Below are positions 1 through 21,392 of a DNA stretch of 64,000 nt, in pieces. The position numbers were made by a program, and so were the translations under genes. The stretch is taken from positions 7,497,501 through 7,561,500 of the forward strand of contig NC_092576.1 in NCBI RefSeq assembly GCF_037975245.1. The letters run 5' to 3'. The number at the start of each line of letters is the position of its first letter. The first letter of the stretch is position 1. This stretch comes from Apostichopus japonicus (Eukaryota; Echinodermata; Holothuroidea; Aspidochirotida; Stichopodidae). The notes below the pieces were generated by a model. That model had not been told where the DNA came from and searched no databases. It saw only the letters and a list, made by a program, of their open reading frames with translations.

Positions 1-910
1 ACTAAAACTTACTGAAATAGCGCATACTGTCCAAACGTTGAAATTATTGTAGGCCTTCTTTCCTTTGGGAAGTGGAAATCTCGCTGCGCCCTGCCAACAC
101 TCCCCTACTCATCCCCAAGCCCCCCCCCCCCTGCATGGTACGGCCCTGATAATGTTGATGTTTCTGGAAACAGCAGGGTATATGTCTTCATCGTTAACAC
201 ATTTATTATACTTCTTCTTTGTAATATTTCAACATCTTATTAAAAGACGAAATTTATACTTGTAGTTGCATTTATGCAAATATTTTTGAGAAATATTTTT
301 GCGTAACCTGGGGTCTCTCTTCGGAATCTTTCTGATAAGGTTCATGGTGATTTTTTAATAATAGAAAATATGTTATGCTTGTTTTTTAGGAACATTTACT
401 AGCTGATCTAATATGAAATTACTTTTAATATACCAAGTTTTGTATATAGGCATGGAATTTGTATTATCAACAACTACATCTACCACACCATATCTCGAAA
501 CGGGTAACGGCACTGTGTCTTAACAACTAATATGCTTTCTTTTGAATTCGTTCTTTCGTAGCAAGTAGGAGATGTTAAAATTATAATCAACGCTTTTACT
601 TTCTTTATTAGTTTATACTTACCTAATGACTAAGAAAATGTATTTGATACTATACTTTCTTTGACATTGGTATTATAGGTGGTAGAAATAAACTTTTAAT
701 AAAAGCAAGAATCTTTTATTGTATATCAACTTTGTCTCGATGAACGTGTAGTCTGTCTGCCCACATGTATAACAGAAATCAAAATCAAACACAACTGTTA
801 GCAAACTGTTAATCCTGCAAACTCCTCTTACGGCTTTCTCTTTTGTGTTCACCCTGCTCATTATGCGGTCTGTATTGTGTGTGTGTGTGTGCGTTTGTTT
901 TGTATTCTGA

Positions 911-1062
911 CCGAGGACTTGAACAAAAGAATCCCAGGTCCTCGGTTGTGATTTCTAAAGAATCACCACGTCCTCGGAAGAATTCTATTGTATGGGGTAT
1001 TGTTAAGGCTAGGGTACGTGGATTTGAACAATGGAAAATACAATGGGGTCCTCGGTCTGAAT
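911..1062. repeat. GTCCTCGG-rich imperfect inverted repeat
   Basis: The 8-mer GTCCTCGG occurs at 938-945, 970-977 and 1048-1055, and its complement CCGAGGAC at 911-918. The outer copies sit in longer complementary words (ATTCTGACCGAGGAC against GTCCTCGGTCTGAAT), so the block can fold back. Short GT runs flank it on both sides (about 877-890 and 1076-1095). The same arrangement recurs in copy B near 16218-16370. It lies about 70 bp upstream of the hammerhead-like motif, so it may belong to the same retroelement remnant. Confidence 0.6.
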
Positions 1063-1133
1063 GTAATACAAACATTTGTGTGTGTGTGTGTGTGTATTTG
1101 TCCCTCCTGTTACTGTAACTTGCCACCCAGCCT

Positions 1134-1164
1134 CTGAAGAAGATCCTGCTAGGATCAAAACGTC
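1134..1164 (+). other. Hammerhead-ribozyme-like motif (probably inactive), copy A
   Basis: The sequence reads CTGAAGA, then a GATCC/GGATC hairpin with a short loop, then AAAAC and GTC. This follows the hammerhead core layout CUGANGA - stem II - GAAA - stem III. The first base of the GAAA box is A instead of G, which should abolish catalysis. Hammerheads of this kind are known in Penelope-like retroelements and other retroelement tails. Stems I and III were not demonstrated, so this is a resemblance rather than proof. Confidence 0.4.
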
Positions 1165-1833
1165 AGACCCTCTTACTTTTGCACATTCATGTTAATCAAA
1201 AATGTTAAACCATTTCAGATTTGACAGCTTATCCCGTAGTGAGACTAATGCAGGTTAACTGTTAATATCTTACGCAAAGTCTTGAGGGTTTAAACAGACT
1301 AGTAGATTATACACACAAACAGAATAAATTATTTCATTTACATCGGCTTCCTCCTCCTCAACCTCCTCACCCTCCTCAACCCCCTCCTTATCCACTTAAA
1401 GATCTTTAAATCGAGCCATTTCAACCATGAGTCGTAGCGTTTTAACGTTTCACAAAATTTGGTTTAATATATGATATAAGTGAATACCATTCCTAATAAC
1501 TTAAGAATTTGATAGCGATTGTAGTGTGTTTTTCTATGACAGAAATGAAGCAAATGATTTAATTTCTCCCTGAATTGGACACACCCGGATTTTATCGAGG
1601 AATGACATCAGTTAACCTTAAAGCATCTGGTAGTTGTTGGGGGTTGAAAACTTGCCGAGACATTTTTTATTTTTTTTCCTTTTTTTTTTGGCATCTTATA
1701 TTTATTTCGCCGGTGAAGTGACCGCGAGGGCATCTGTCGAAAGAGACATGAATCGAGCAAAATATGTACATATCTGCGCAATGATTACAATACACCAGGA
1801 GTAATGAAAACACATAATGGAATATGATACTAG

Positions 1834-2205
1834 CAGTGGCGTAGGAAGGTACTTTTGAGTTGGGGGGGGTGAAGACTGATGGCCGGGGGGAGGGGTCTAA
1901 GGGGAGGGGGCCCCCTCCCCTTTGGATTTTTTTTGCATTTCCAGGTGGCCTCAGATGCAATTTGGTGCAATATAGCACACTTCAAGACCCACTCCATTTT
2001 GTAAACTTAATTTTGTATTTTCACAAGGCCTTAGATGCAATTTGGTGCTCCAAATGAGAATTTTTTCTGATTTGGAAATGAAAAAGGGGTTTTCTGACTT
2101 GCTGAGCGGGGGGGGGGGGCGGAATGATACTTCCGCCCCCCCATATTTTTCACTGGGGGGCTGGCGCCCCCAGCCCCCCCCCCCCCCCCGGTTCCTACGC
2201 CCTTG
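1834..2205 (+). mobile_element. hAT-type MITE, family A, with perfect 8-bp TSD
   Basis: The left end is CAGTGGCGTAGGAAGG and the right end, read on the minus strand, is CAAGGGCGTAGGAACC, giving imperfect terminal inverted repeats. The element is flanked on both sides by GATACTAG (1826-1833 and 2206-2213), a perfect 8-bp target-site duplication as made by hAT-superfamily transposases. The 372-bp body has no coding capacity and contains long G and C runs near its right end. A related copy in reverse orientation is at 56518-56908. Confidence 0.88.
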
Positions 2206-2384
2206 GATACTAGAGTACTTACTCTTTCCGAGGAATGTGGCTCAAAAACTACAAAGTGACGATGCATATCTTTCCCAAGGCAAAATGAGAACACATTTGC
2301 GTTTGACGTTTTCGGAAAAAAAATAAGTAACAAAATATGTAATCCATTACATCCTCCTCAGCTCTTCCATGTGATCTATACGAC

Positions 2385-2763
2385 CAGTGGCGGAGCTAGG
2401 GGTATTAGTCAGGGGGCGAGAATGGTCTGTAGGGGCGCTTTCGACACTATCTAAGCGGAGCGCCACCAAAGGTTGGCAAGGAGCGTACAGGATTTTTTTG
2501 AGGTAAAGATACTCCCTATAGCCGGAAATGACCCTTTCTGGGCCTTGCTAATTTGCAGATAAACGAAAAATAAATAAGTGTCACCGCCAACAAAATGTGA
2601 CAAATGTCAATAGGTATAGATGAGAGCACAATAAAAAAGTCAATAATAGCGAATAAGTAAAAAGTGGTAAAAAGCTGAAAAGGGCGCCAGCAGTCCATTT
2701 GAGTCCGTCGGGGAGGAGGGGGGGAGCATCCGCCCCTCTGACTGTATGGACCTTCCGCCACTG
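2385..2763 (+). mobile_element. hAT-type MITE, family B, copy A
   Basis: Ends are CAGTGGCGGAGC on the left and TTCCGCCACTG on the right. The flanks are TATACGAC (2377-2384) and TATATGAC (2764-2771), an 8-bp target-site duplication with one mismatch. The body carries the widespread core around the words GGAGCGCCACC and GGAGCGTAC, in reverse orientation here. The same element is at 17459-17839 through the segmental duplication. An independent, inverted and truncated copy is at 25959-26290. Confidence 0.85.
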
Positions 2764-3360
2764 TATATGACATTGGAAACAATGTCAAGTTCGTATGCGT
2801 TAGTTTCTCAACCTTTCAAGAAAGAAAAAGGAAAGTACAAACGTTGTCACATGATGAGATTGTTTGGCAACTAGTACTTATACAAACTATTGACACCCGA
2901 TACTCATAGCTAGTACAGTAACTACTGTTCGTATTCCACAACCGAGCATCAGTAACTATACTGCGCTGTGTTCGTAACACGGTAACATGTATTACAGGTG
3001 GCACAGTAATTAATTCAAAGCTGTAACACGTTCCCATGTAAGAGAAAGAACAGCGCGACTGGACAAGGAGTCTATGAGTATTTGACGTGGTAAACTATTA
3101 CTATATTAAGGCATAATTTAGGCGTGGAGCTACCCATAAGGCTAATCTAGGTTCTCCCTCCCCCATCTTAGGTCCCATTTTGTGTATCTGTTTAGTATCT
3201 ATTTGAGACTTGCACACACTTACCTGTCCGTGAGGAATGTTTCAATCAAACGGATTTACAAATACGATTAGAAAAAAAGGTAGGCTACCATCTGAATCTC
3301 GCATGTATTATAAAATAACCGCCGCAGTGAGTCGTCTACGTATTGCGCCAGCGCCGACCA

Positions 3361-3469
<109 letters not shown>

Positions 3470-4418
3470 TTCTTCATTTATTTTTTTGGACAGAAATGAC
3501 AGGGATAGCACTGCCAGGAGGAGTTGAAAACAAACAAGAGCATCATAACACAAAGACTGAGGTGGCCAAAAAATATCAGAAACAATTGGATGGAGGAAAG
3601 ACCATTGGAATCGTTTTATTGTCCCTTCCCGATATTTCCCCCACTCCCTCCCTCACAAGTTAGATAGGGTAGGAAAGTTCAATCCCTTAGAAAATTGCTC
3701 GACGAGTGAGGGTTGAATTAATCCCAGTGGATTTTAAGAACGTTATAAGAAGTTTCATGGTGTTTTTGTTTTCTATAATATATATGGTTGACTACATGTA
3801 TATTTTTGAGTTTGCAGATTTTAGGACCAATTAGGAATGAAAGGCTTAGGCGTTTAAGATTAAAGTTATGACTGATCGATATCAAATTGTGTAAATTTGT
3901 AGTTTCTATTATTGTTTTTGTGCCCATGTTCACGAGAATTTTGTAGGCTATACGAATAGCTGTGGTGCTATTGTGTACATGGTTATTATGAGAAAAATAG
4001 TCGCCAGCTTGTTGTTGTTTGCCTGCACAAAATACAATCAATCAGAATCGAGGTAAGAAAAACCTTCACGAATCCTACCTTTGCATTGGTTGTCCGGCTG
4101 CTTGAAGTACGTTTTGCAAACCATGATTGTGCAAAACAAATTCTCTAATTGTTTTGTTGTAGAATAGGAATAAATTGTATTATATAGGCTTTCTGTTATT
4201 GGAATGCTATCGACCTTAAATTTTACAGAACAGACTCGTCTATGCCTTCTCATGTCGTTAATACGCATGCTTGATGGCTATATTATACGCCCACAAAATA
4301 TTTGTCAACCCTTACTGGCTTATTACAGTTACTGACACTGCCAGCACTGAATGGAAAGATTTGCATTTCAATACAGCGCATGAGTTATAGTACATAACTT
4401 GTCATGTGAACCAAATTG

Positions 4419-4426
4419 TATAAAAG
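4419..4426 (+). promoter_or_regulatory. TATA box of the Ig/EGF gene
   Basis: TATAAAAG followed by a G/C-rich stretch lies about 120 bp upstream of the start codon at 4544. This spacing allows a transcription start near 4450 and a 5' UTR of roughly 95 bases. The match to the TATA consensus is strong and the element sits directly before a signal-peptide exon. Confidence 0.72.
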
Positions 4427-4543
4427 GGGCACACACCCGTACAAGAGTTTGAGTCGAGGTGCAGGTTCTTTCTAATCGCTAAGGTACTTGCTGACGTTTT
4501 GGAGGATCCATATCGTATTTGTGTTATTGTCGTTGGTAGAAAA

Positions 4544-14817
<10,274 letters not shown>

Positions 14818-14990
14818 GCTGAAGAGGAGAAAACGTCGTTACGTGGTTTCTTTTCGTTTTTGTTTAGTTCGCATGGGACGGGAGAGGCTCCCCCCCCCCC
14901 TCTCCACCACATCCCAATCCCCCTAGTTAATAGGTTAAAAATTACCCGGTCTATACGTATAGAACGTTTATTGCCTGAATATTCTTAGTT

Positions 14991-14996
14991 AATAAA
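14991..14996 (+). terminator. Candidate polyadenylation signal of the Ig/EGF gene
   Basis: AATAAA about 175 bp beyond the stop codon, just before an AT microsatellite and the start of duplication copy B. AT-rich sequence gives this hexamer by chance, so support is only positional. Confidence 0.4.
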
Positions 14997-15065
14997 TTAG
15001 GGCACTGATATTGGCACTACCAATGAAACTGATTGGTCTACATAAAGCACTTGGGACGTTATGTG

Positions 15066-15084
15066 TGTATATAATATATATATG

Positions 15085-15172
<88 letters not shown>
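15066..15172. repeat. (AT)n microsatellite
   Basis: About 105 bp of alternating AT with occasional GT and AC changes, between the Ig/EGF gene and duplication copy B. Confidence 0.96.
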
Positions 15173-16440
15173 CTTTCGCCAGCATTATTATTTTTTATTT
15201 TTTATTTTTTTTACTTGTGGAATTTTCGGTCCCCCTGGGACTTTCGCCAGCAATACTTGGCAATCGAATGTTTCGACTTATCAGAAAGTAAATATATGAA
15301 CATTTTACTAAAACTTACTGAAATAGCGCATACTGTCCAAACGTTGAAATTATTGTAGGCCTTCTTTCCTTTAGGAAGTGGAAATCTCGCTGCGCCCTGC
15401 CAACACTCCCCTACTCATCCCCAAGCCCCCCCCCCCCCTGCAGGGTACAGCCCTGATAATGTTGATGTTTCTGGAAACAGCAGAGTATATGTTTTCATCG
15501 TTAACACGTTTATTATACTTCTTCTTTGTAATATTTCAACATCTTATTAAAAGACGAAATTTATACTTGTCGTTGCATTTATGCAAACATTTTTGAGAAA
15601 TATTTTTGCGTAACCTGGGGTCTCTCTTCGGAATCTTTCTGATAAGGTTCATGGTGATTTTTTAATAATAGAAAATATGTTATGCTTGTTTTTTAAAGGA
15701 ACATTTACTAGCTGATCTAATATGAAATTACTTTTAATACCAAGTTTTGTATATAGGCATGGAATTTGTATTATCAACAATTACATCTACCACACCATAT
15801 CTCGAAACGGGTAACGGCACTGTGTCTTAACAACTAATATGCTTTCTTTTGAATTCGTTCTTTCGTAGCAAGTAGGAGATGTTAAAATTATAATCAACGG
15901 TTTTACTTTCTTTATTAGTTTATACTTACCTAATGACTAAGAAAATGTATTTGATACTATACTTTCTTTGACATTGGTATTATAGGTGGTAGAAATAAAC
16001 TTTTAATAAAAGCAAGAATCTTTTATTGTATATCAACTTTGTCTCGATGAACGTGTAGTCTGTCTGCCCACATGTATAACAGAAATCAAAATCAAACACA
16101 ACTGTTAGCAAACTGTTAATCCTGCAAACTCCTCTTACGGCTTTCTCTTTTGTGTTCACCCTGCTCATTATGCGGTCTGTATTGTGTGTGTGTGTGTGCG
16201 TTTGTTTTGTATTCTGACCGAGGACTTGAACAAAAGAATCCCAGGTCCTCGGTTGTGATTTCTAAAGAATCACCACGTCCTCGGAAGAATTCTATTGTAT
16301 GGGGTATTGTTAAGGTTAGGGTACGTGGATTTGAACAATGGAAAATACAGTGGGGTCCTCGGTCTGAATGTAATTCAAACATGTGTGTGTGTGTGTGTGT
16401 GTATTTGTCCCTCCTGTTACTGTAACTTGCCATCCAGCCT

Positions 16441-16471
16441 CTGAAGAAGATCCTGCTAGGATCAAAACGTC
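16441..16471 (+). other. Hammerhead-ribozyme-like motif, copy B
   Basis: Identical to the motif at 1134-1164, including the A in place of the conserved G of the GAAA box. Because it lies in the duplicated block it is not an independent occurrence. Confidence 0.4.
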
Positions 16472-17138
16472 AGACCCTCTTACTTTTGCACATTCATGTT
16501 AATCAAAAATGTTAAACCATTTCAGATTTGACAGCTTATCCCGTAGTGAGACTAATGCAGGTTAACTGTTAATATCTTACGCAAAGTCTTGAGGGTTTAA
16601 ACAGACCAGTAGATTATACACACAGACAGAATAAATTATTTCATCTACATCGGCTTCCTCCTCCTCAACCTCCTCACCCTCCACAACCCCCTCCTTATCC
16701 ACTTAAAGAGCTTTAAATCGAGCCATTTCAACCATGAGTCGTAGCGTTTTAACGTTTCACAAAATTTGGTTTAATATATGATATAAGTGAATACCATTCC
16801 TAATAACTTAAGAATTTGATAGCGATTGTAGTGTGTTTTTCTATGACAGAAATGAAGCAAATGATTTAATTTCTCCCTGAATTGGACACATCCGGATTTT
16901 ATCGAGGAATGACAACAGTTAACCTTAAAGCATCTGGTAGTTGTTGGGGGTTGAAAACTTGCCGTGACATTTTTTATTTTTTTTCCTTTTTTTTGGCATC
17001 TTATATTTATTTCGCCGGTGAAGTGACCGCGAGGGCATCTGTCGAAAGAGACAGGAATCGAGCAAAATATGTACATATCTGCGCAATGATTAAAATACAC
17101 CAGGAGTAATGAAAACACATAATGGAATATGATACTAG

Positions 17139-17310
17139 CACTGAGTAGGAAGGTACTATTGAGTGTGGGGGGGGGGGTTGAATAATGATGGCCGGCCTGG
17201 GGGAGGGGTCTAAGGGGAGGGGGTGTCCCCCTCCCCTTTGGATTTTTTTTGCATTTCCAGGTGGCCTCAGATGCAATTTGGTGCAATATAGCACACTTCA
17301 ATACCCACTC
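17139..17310 (+). mobile_element. MITE family A, truncated copy in duplication B
   Basis: Preceded by the same GATACTAG as the copy at 1834 but ends abruptly after about 170 bp where copy B has a deletion. The lost part includes the right terminal repeat and second TSD. The shared TSD shows that the insertion predates the segmental duplication. Confidence 0.8.
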
Positions 17311-17458
17311 TAAACTACAAAGTGACGATATATATCTTTCCAAGGCAAAATGAGAACACATTTGCGTTTGACGTTTGCGGAAAAAAAATAAGTAACAAAA
17401 TATGTAATCCATTACATCATCCGGCACCTCCTCAGCTCTTCCATGTGACCTATACGAC

Positions 17459-17839
17459 CAGTGGCGGAGCTGGGGTATTAGTCAGAGGGCGAGAATGGTC
17501 TGTAGGGGCGCTTTCGACACTATCTAAGCGGAGCGCCACCAAAGGTTGGCACGGAGCGTACAGGACTTTTTTTTAAGGTAAAGATACTCCCTATAGCCGG
17601 AAATGACCCTTTCCGGGCCTTGCTAATTTGCAGTTAAACGAAAAATAAATAAGTGTCACCGCCAACAAAATGTGACAAATGTCAATAGGTAGATGAGAGC
17701 ACAATAAAAAAGTAAATAATAGCGAATAAGTAAAAAGTGGTAAAAAGCTGAAAAGGGCGCCAGCAGTTCATTTGAGTACGTCGGGGGTGTGGGGGGGGGG
17801 GGCATCCGCCCCTCTGACTGTATGGACGCTCCGCCACTG
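17459..17839 (+). mobile_element. MITE family B, copy in duplication B
   Basis: CAGTGGCGGAGC to CTCCGCCACTG, flanked by TATACGAC (17451-17458) and TATATGAC (17840-17847), exactly as in copy A. Confidence 0.85.
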
Positions 17840-18222
17840 TATATGACATTGGAAACAATGTCAAGTTCGTATGCGTTAGTTTCTCAACCTTTCAAGAAAG
17901 AAAAAGGAAAGTACAAACGTTGTCACATGATGAGATTGTTTGGCAACTAGTACTTATACAAACTATTGAAGATATTTAACAAGCCAGGGCATAATAAAAG
18001 TTATCGCTTCCAGGCTAATGGTCTTTTAATCTTACTGGATTTAATTTAAGGCTATATAGTCCCGTTGCCTTCAGATAGGCTATTTAGCTTGGTTAGAAAT
18101 CCTAAGCAAGATTGTATGTAGAAAAAAAAATAGCTTATTATATTGCACCCGATACACACAGAGCACAGTTTGTCATGTAAATCATTAAAAGTTTTGTAAC
18201 AAATTAAAAACTGGCCTCGTGT

Positions 18223-18374
18223 TGATAAATCGGTAGCATGTGCTATTATGATTACAGACAGAACTGAGGATATGTGTAATCCCAACAAATCCAGTCGGTT
18301 GCATTTGTTGGGATTACACTAATCCTCATGCCGTTCTTACAGTAAACCTAATAGCGCATGCTACCGATTTATCA
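18223..18374. mobile_element. 152-bp hairpin element
   Basis: Starts TGATAAATCGGTAGCATG and ends with its inverse CATGCTACCGATTTATCA. The inner words TGTAATCCCAACAAA and TTTGTTGGGATTACA also pair, leaving a loop of only about 12-15 bases. It is a nearly full-length palindrome and most likely a foldback MITE. No clear target-site duplication is visible, and there is no coding content. Confidence 0.8.
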
Positions 18375-18718
18375 GATTTTTTTTTTTTTCAGCACGATCC
18401 AGTATTTACTGTCAGTGGTACAAAACTTTAAGATTTAAACTGTATATTAACAACGTTACGGATGTGAATGCTATTTCATAAGAAGAGGCATTGATGAACC
18501 ACTACCAGTGTTTAACTACCCTTAATTAGCTGCTGATCTTGGGGGACGGGAATTAATTTCATAGTTTTGATCGGTATCAGTTTACCACATACATCTAAAA
18601 CATAATCAAATCATAATCTTATCAAATCCATATTTACACTGTACGATACCAAATTTTTACATAAAATTGCCAACGTAGAAAGACATAATGTGATATTTAT
18701 TAAAGCATCGTTGATTCA

Positions 18719-19043
18719 CGGAGCACGTTGTAGTCAAGTGGTTAAGGCAGTGGTCTTGTGATCTAAGGATTACAGGTTCGAGCCCTGGCCAGATCATTGC
18801 CTTGTGTCCTTTAGCAAGGCGCTTTATCTCCATTGCCTCTCTTCACCCAGGTGTATAAATGGGGACTTGCGAGGTAACTTGTAAATATAGTTGCGTGCGC
18901 CGGTTTGTGGCTGCACCCTATGGGAAGTCCCCCGGGGGACACGTGGTTGTGGTGCACTGTGGTGCCCCAGGAGAGATTGATTGTAGTACAAAACTCTACA
19001 GAAAAAAGGGTATCCACACCCACGACACATCTTCATCATAATT
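18719..19043 (+). mobile_element. tRNA-derived SINE
   Basis: The head has RNA polymerase III promoter boxes: an A box in TAGTCAAGTGGTTAAGGC and a B box GGTTCGAGCCC about 30 bp further on, in tRNA-like spacing. The body (CCTTGTGTCCTTTAGCAAGG, CACCCAGGTGTATAAATGGG) resembles the conserved central region of tRNA-SINEs found in many marine invertebrates. The tRNA-like head lacks a convincing cloverleaf and aminoacyl stem, so it is not a functional tRNA gene. Confidence 0.82.
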
Positions 19044-19475
19044 ACACTTAAAACTGTTATAAGGGTTTGAAATTACATCTGGGAGAATACTCAAGTTAAC
19101 AAACATATTTGGCGTAACAGATGCGACGTCGGATTTTGTGAGAGCTTGAACGTGATTGTCTTGGAGAACATTTAGTATATAGTGTTTGCAATCACAGTGT
19201 GACAGTTATCATGAATATATTACGTACTTAGTTGAGTAACAAGTGTGCAAAGCGTTTCAGATCGTGTGGTACATACAGAAATATGTATTTGGCATAACAG
19301 CACTATAAAGAAACACAGAAGGTAAGTTTACCCTTTTATCCTATAGATTCTGTATAACACTTTACAGTATTTGAATGGGTCACGGTAACATATTCTTGAA
19401 AAGGAGAACGAACAGGACATGCAAGGAAATGTTTAACTAAATGCAATATGCTAAGCTGCATTATCAAACCTTACA

Positions 19476-19476
<1 letters not shown>

Positions 19477-19534
<58 letters not shown>
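19477..19534. repeat. (TA)n microsatellite
   Basis: 58 bp of pure alternating TA. Confidence 0.96.
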
Positions 19535-19535
<1 letters not shown>

Positions 19536-20692
19536 CACTGGATTGGTATTTACGTTTACTTCTCCAAGTTGGTGCTTAGGTTTACCTGAGGTGAAATGAT
19601 TGGATCAACTTGAAATTTTACATCAGTGTACCTTATGGTACTAGGACTGCATATCAGTCGTTATAAGTTGCTACCTACTTTTTGGGTCATTTGACAAGGA
19701 AAAATCCAATTGGTCAAACCCTTACGGTAAACCTAAGTCTTGCTCTCAAAGTATATCCCCCAGTTGGTATATAAGTTGACCTGACGTACAGGCATCCGTA
19801 GTTTTCTTGACAGCCGCAGTTGCCTGTATTCAGTGTATACGCTCTACACTGTGTACACTGTATACGCCAGGGCTAACGCTAAAGCATACCCGTAGGCTGC
19901 ATTGCATGCAACCCAATAACAGTTTCGGCTAATATAAGATGATGTGTAGTATCTGTTCTCTCCCGATGTAAGGGGACTGGGCTTGAGATCGGGTCAGTCG
20001 TTCGCCGGGAAGTTTGGTTTTCGTGCCCAGGTTCTTTCCTTGTTGACTTTTTCTTAAAAAAGTACCGTTAACACGAAAACGTCTCACCAACAACTTCAGG
20101 TAAGGTCCATGAGATTAGTCAATAAAGTTTGGTGATATTAATAACGTTGATATTATAATGTTGTTGCATACAGCTTCACGTTATTTGTTCATACCCATAT
20201 TTCAATACTATAGTCTAGACTAGCTTCTAGCCTAAAACTTGTAAGGCCTAGCCTACGTTCGACTGTAGCCTAGGGCCATAGTCCAAGACCTAACACTACC
20301 TTAGCATTGGGTCAAGGGTAAACTGGTCTGTAGTTTGAGCTACAAATTAATACCAACTGCCAGAGAAATTAGATTTCAAGTAGGTCAGCTTAACTTCTTA
20401 GCCTACTGTGCATGTACAGTATGTATCATATATGGCCTTAGATTTTGCTGGACAATTATGTTACTGTACATTGCCCTAATCATGACCAGATACTGTAGCA
20501 TGGTGGGCTTTTAATTGACGCACTTAAGGATTTGATCAATGATATCTATCAAGGAAAAATCCAAATTACTCAACTGTATGTGTTTTTCATATGTGTAGTT
20601 CCTCAGAAATGTTCTGATCTCAAAATATTTAAGGTTCTGTGCTTATGCACCGTACAATTGAGCAGAATATGACCACAAAATGTCTGCCGTGT
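19535..20692. other. Intergenic, no gene seen
   Basis: No coding exon is supported. A strong splice donor (ACAACTTCAG|GTAAGG, junction about 20098/20099) follows a moderately GC-rich stretch at about 19960-20098. It could be a non-coding first exon, but no acceptor partner can be assigned. A word GGCTTTTAATTGACGCAC at 20506 mirrors the end of the repeat at 21060-21096. Confidence 0.5.
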
Positions 20693-21096
20693 CAAGTTCT
20701 TTCATACCCCTAAATTGACACATTTGTCGATAAGCTAACTGTAGTGTAGGCCTTAGTGTACATCCATTGACTTTAGATGCTGTTTGCTATGCTCTGAGCC
20801 TCTAAGCTCTGACAGGTCATGTCCCAGAGAGTAGTGTTATCATATTGAGGTAATGTTGGGTATTTTAAGGGTGTAAGATTTCCAAATGGCCAAAAAACGT
20901 GCAAAACTGGGGGGAGGGTGTTAAAAGCTTAAAAAATACCACAATTTGGTCAGCAAATACCTCAAATGGATTCAAACTCATGAAATATGTAATTCTGTTT
21001 GACTGCAAAAAAAGTTTAGGTGGCCTGCTGTATCGTTGCTAGTAATAATTTAAGGTGCGTCAATTACAGGGGTGCGTCAATTATGAAGCCTTTACT
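20693..21096 (+). repeat. Dispersed repeat, copy 1 (ends GGTGCGTCAATTA)
   Basis: Runs from CAAGTTCTTTCATACCCCTA to AAGCCTTTACT and is clearly homologous to 34821-35307. Near its right end the 11-mer GTGCGTCAATT occurs twice, and its inverse lies at about 20511. It may therefore be the right part of a TIR element starting near 20506. No coding potential. Confidence 0.8.
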
Positions 21097-21182
21097 ATAC
21101 TGTACAGTAGCTATGCCTAGATTATTAGAGACTGAAGTCACCATGCAAATGCAACTTACAAGTAGCCTGTATTGAATAAGAG

Positions 21183-21392
21183 ATGCTATAACTGCTAGAA
21201 CTTTTCAAAAAGTTCTTGGAAGTCTTTACTCTCCAAAATATTCTCAGACATTCTAAACACCACTGTACTGTAAGATGTCTGAATATCTCAGTGAGGGTAT
21301 CAATAAAAACAGTTAAAGGATATAATACTAGAAAATCCAGCATCAAATTTGGGCCAATGCAGAATACCTTTAATCTAAGTCTCTCAAGTGAT
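21183..21392 (+). repeat. Partial copy of the TTAA-flanked MITE
   Basis: Shares ordered words with 58540-58754: CTTTACTCTCCAAA, GATGTCTGAATATCTCAGTGAGG, AATAAAAACAGTT, GGGCCAATGCAGAATACCTTTAA. The left terminal repeat is not recognisable, so this copy is diverged or truncated. Confidence 0.7.

Larger units (their letters stand above)
1..2893 (+). repeat. Segmental duplication, copy A (left end outside window)
   Basis: This stretch is almost base-for-base the same as 15307-17969. Both copies run from the same start words to a shared end at 'tacaaactattga', after which they diverge abruptly (2894 against 17970). The copies share single-copy sequence, MITEs and the hammerhead-like motif, so the whole block was duplicated after those elements had inserted. 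Copy A keeps about 250 bp around 2000-2250 that copy B has lost. No protein-coding exon is supported inside it; the open frames around 673-1126 recur in copy B only because the DNA is duplicated. Confidence 0.93.
15307..17969 (+). repeat. Segmental duplication, copy B
   Basis: This is the direct-orientation partner of 1-2893, offset by about 15.3 kb, with scattered substitutions and small indels. The main difference is a deletion at about 17310 that removes the right half of the MITE seen whole at 1834-2205, plus some flanking sequence. The two copies bracket the Ig/EGF gene at 4.4-15.0 kb, an arrangement expected of a tandem duplication or a recombination-prone locus. The block may extend further upstream than 15307, but the window start hides the matching part of copy A. 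Confidence 0.93.

Noticed and set aside
809-1126. Duplicated open frames on both strands (also 16116-16433)
   Set aside because: Their conservation reflects the recent DNA duplication; they cover GT runs and a foldback and show no domain.
18719-18800. Possible tRNA gene
   Set aside because: The promoter boxes are present, but there is no convincing cloverleaf and a SINE body follows; the same applies at 37041 and at 53899-53960 (minus strand).
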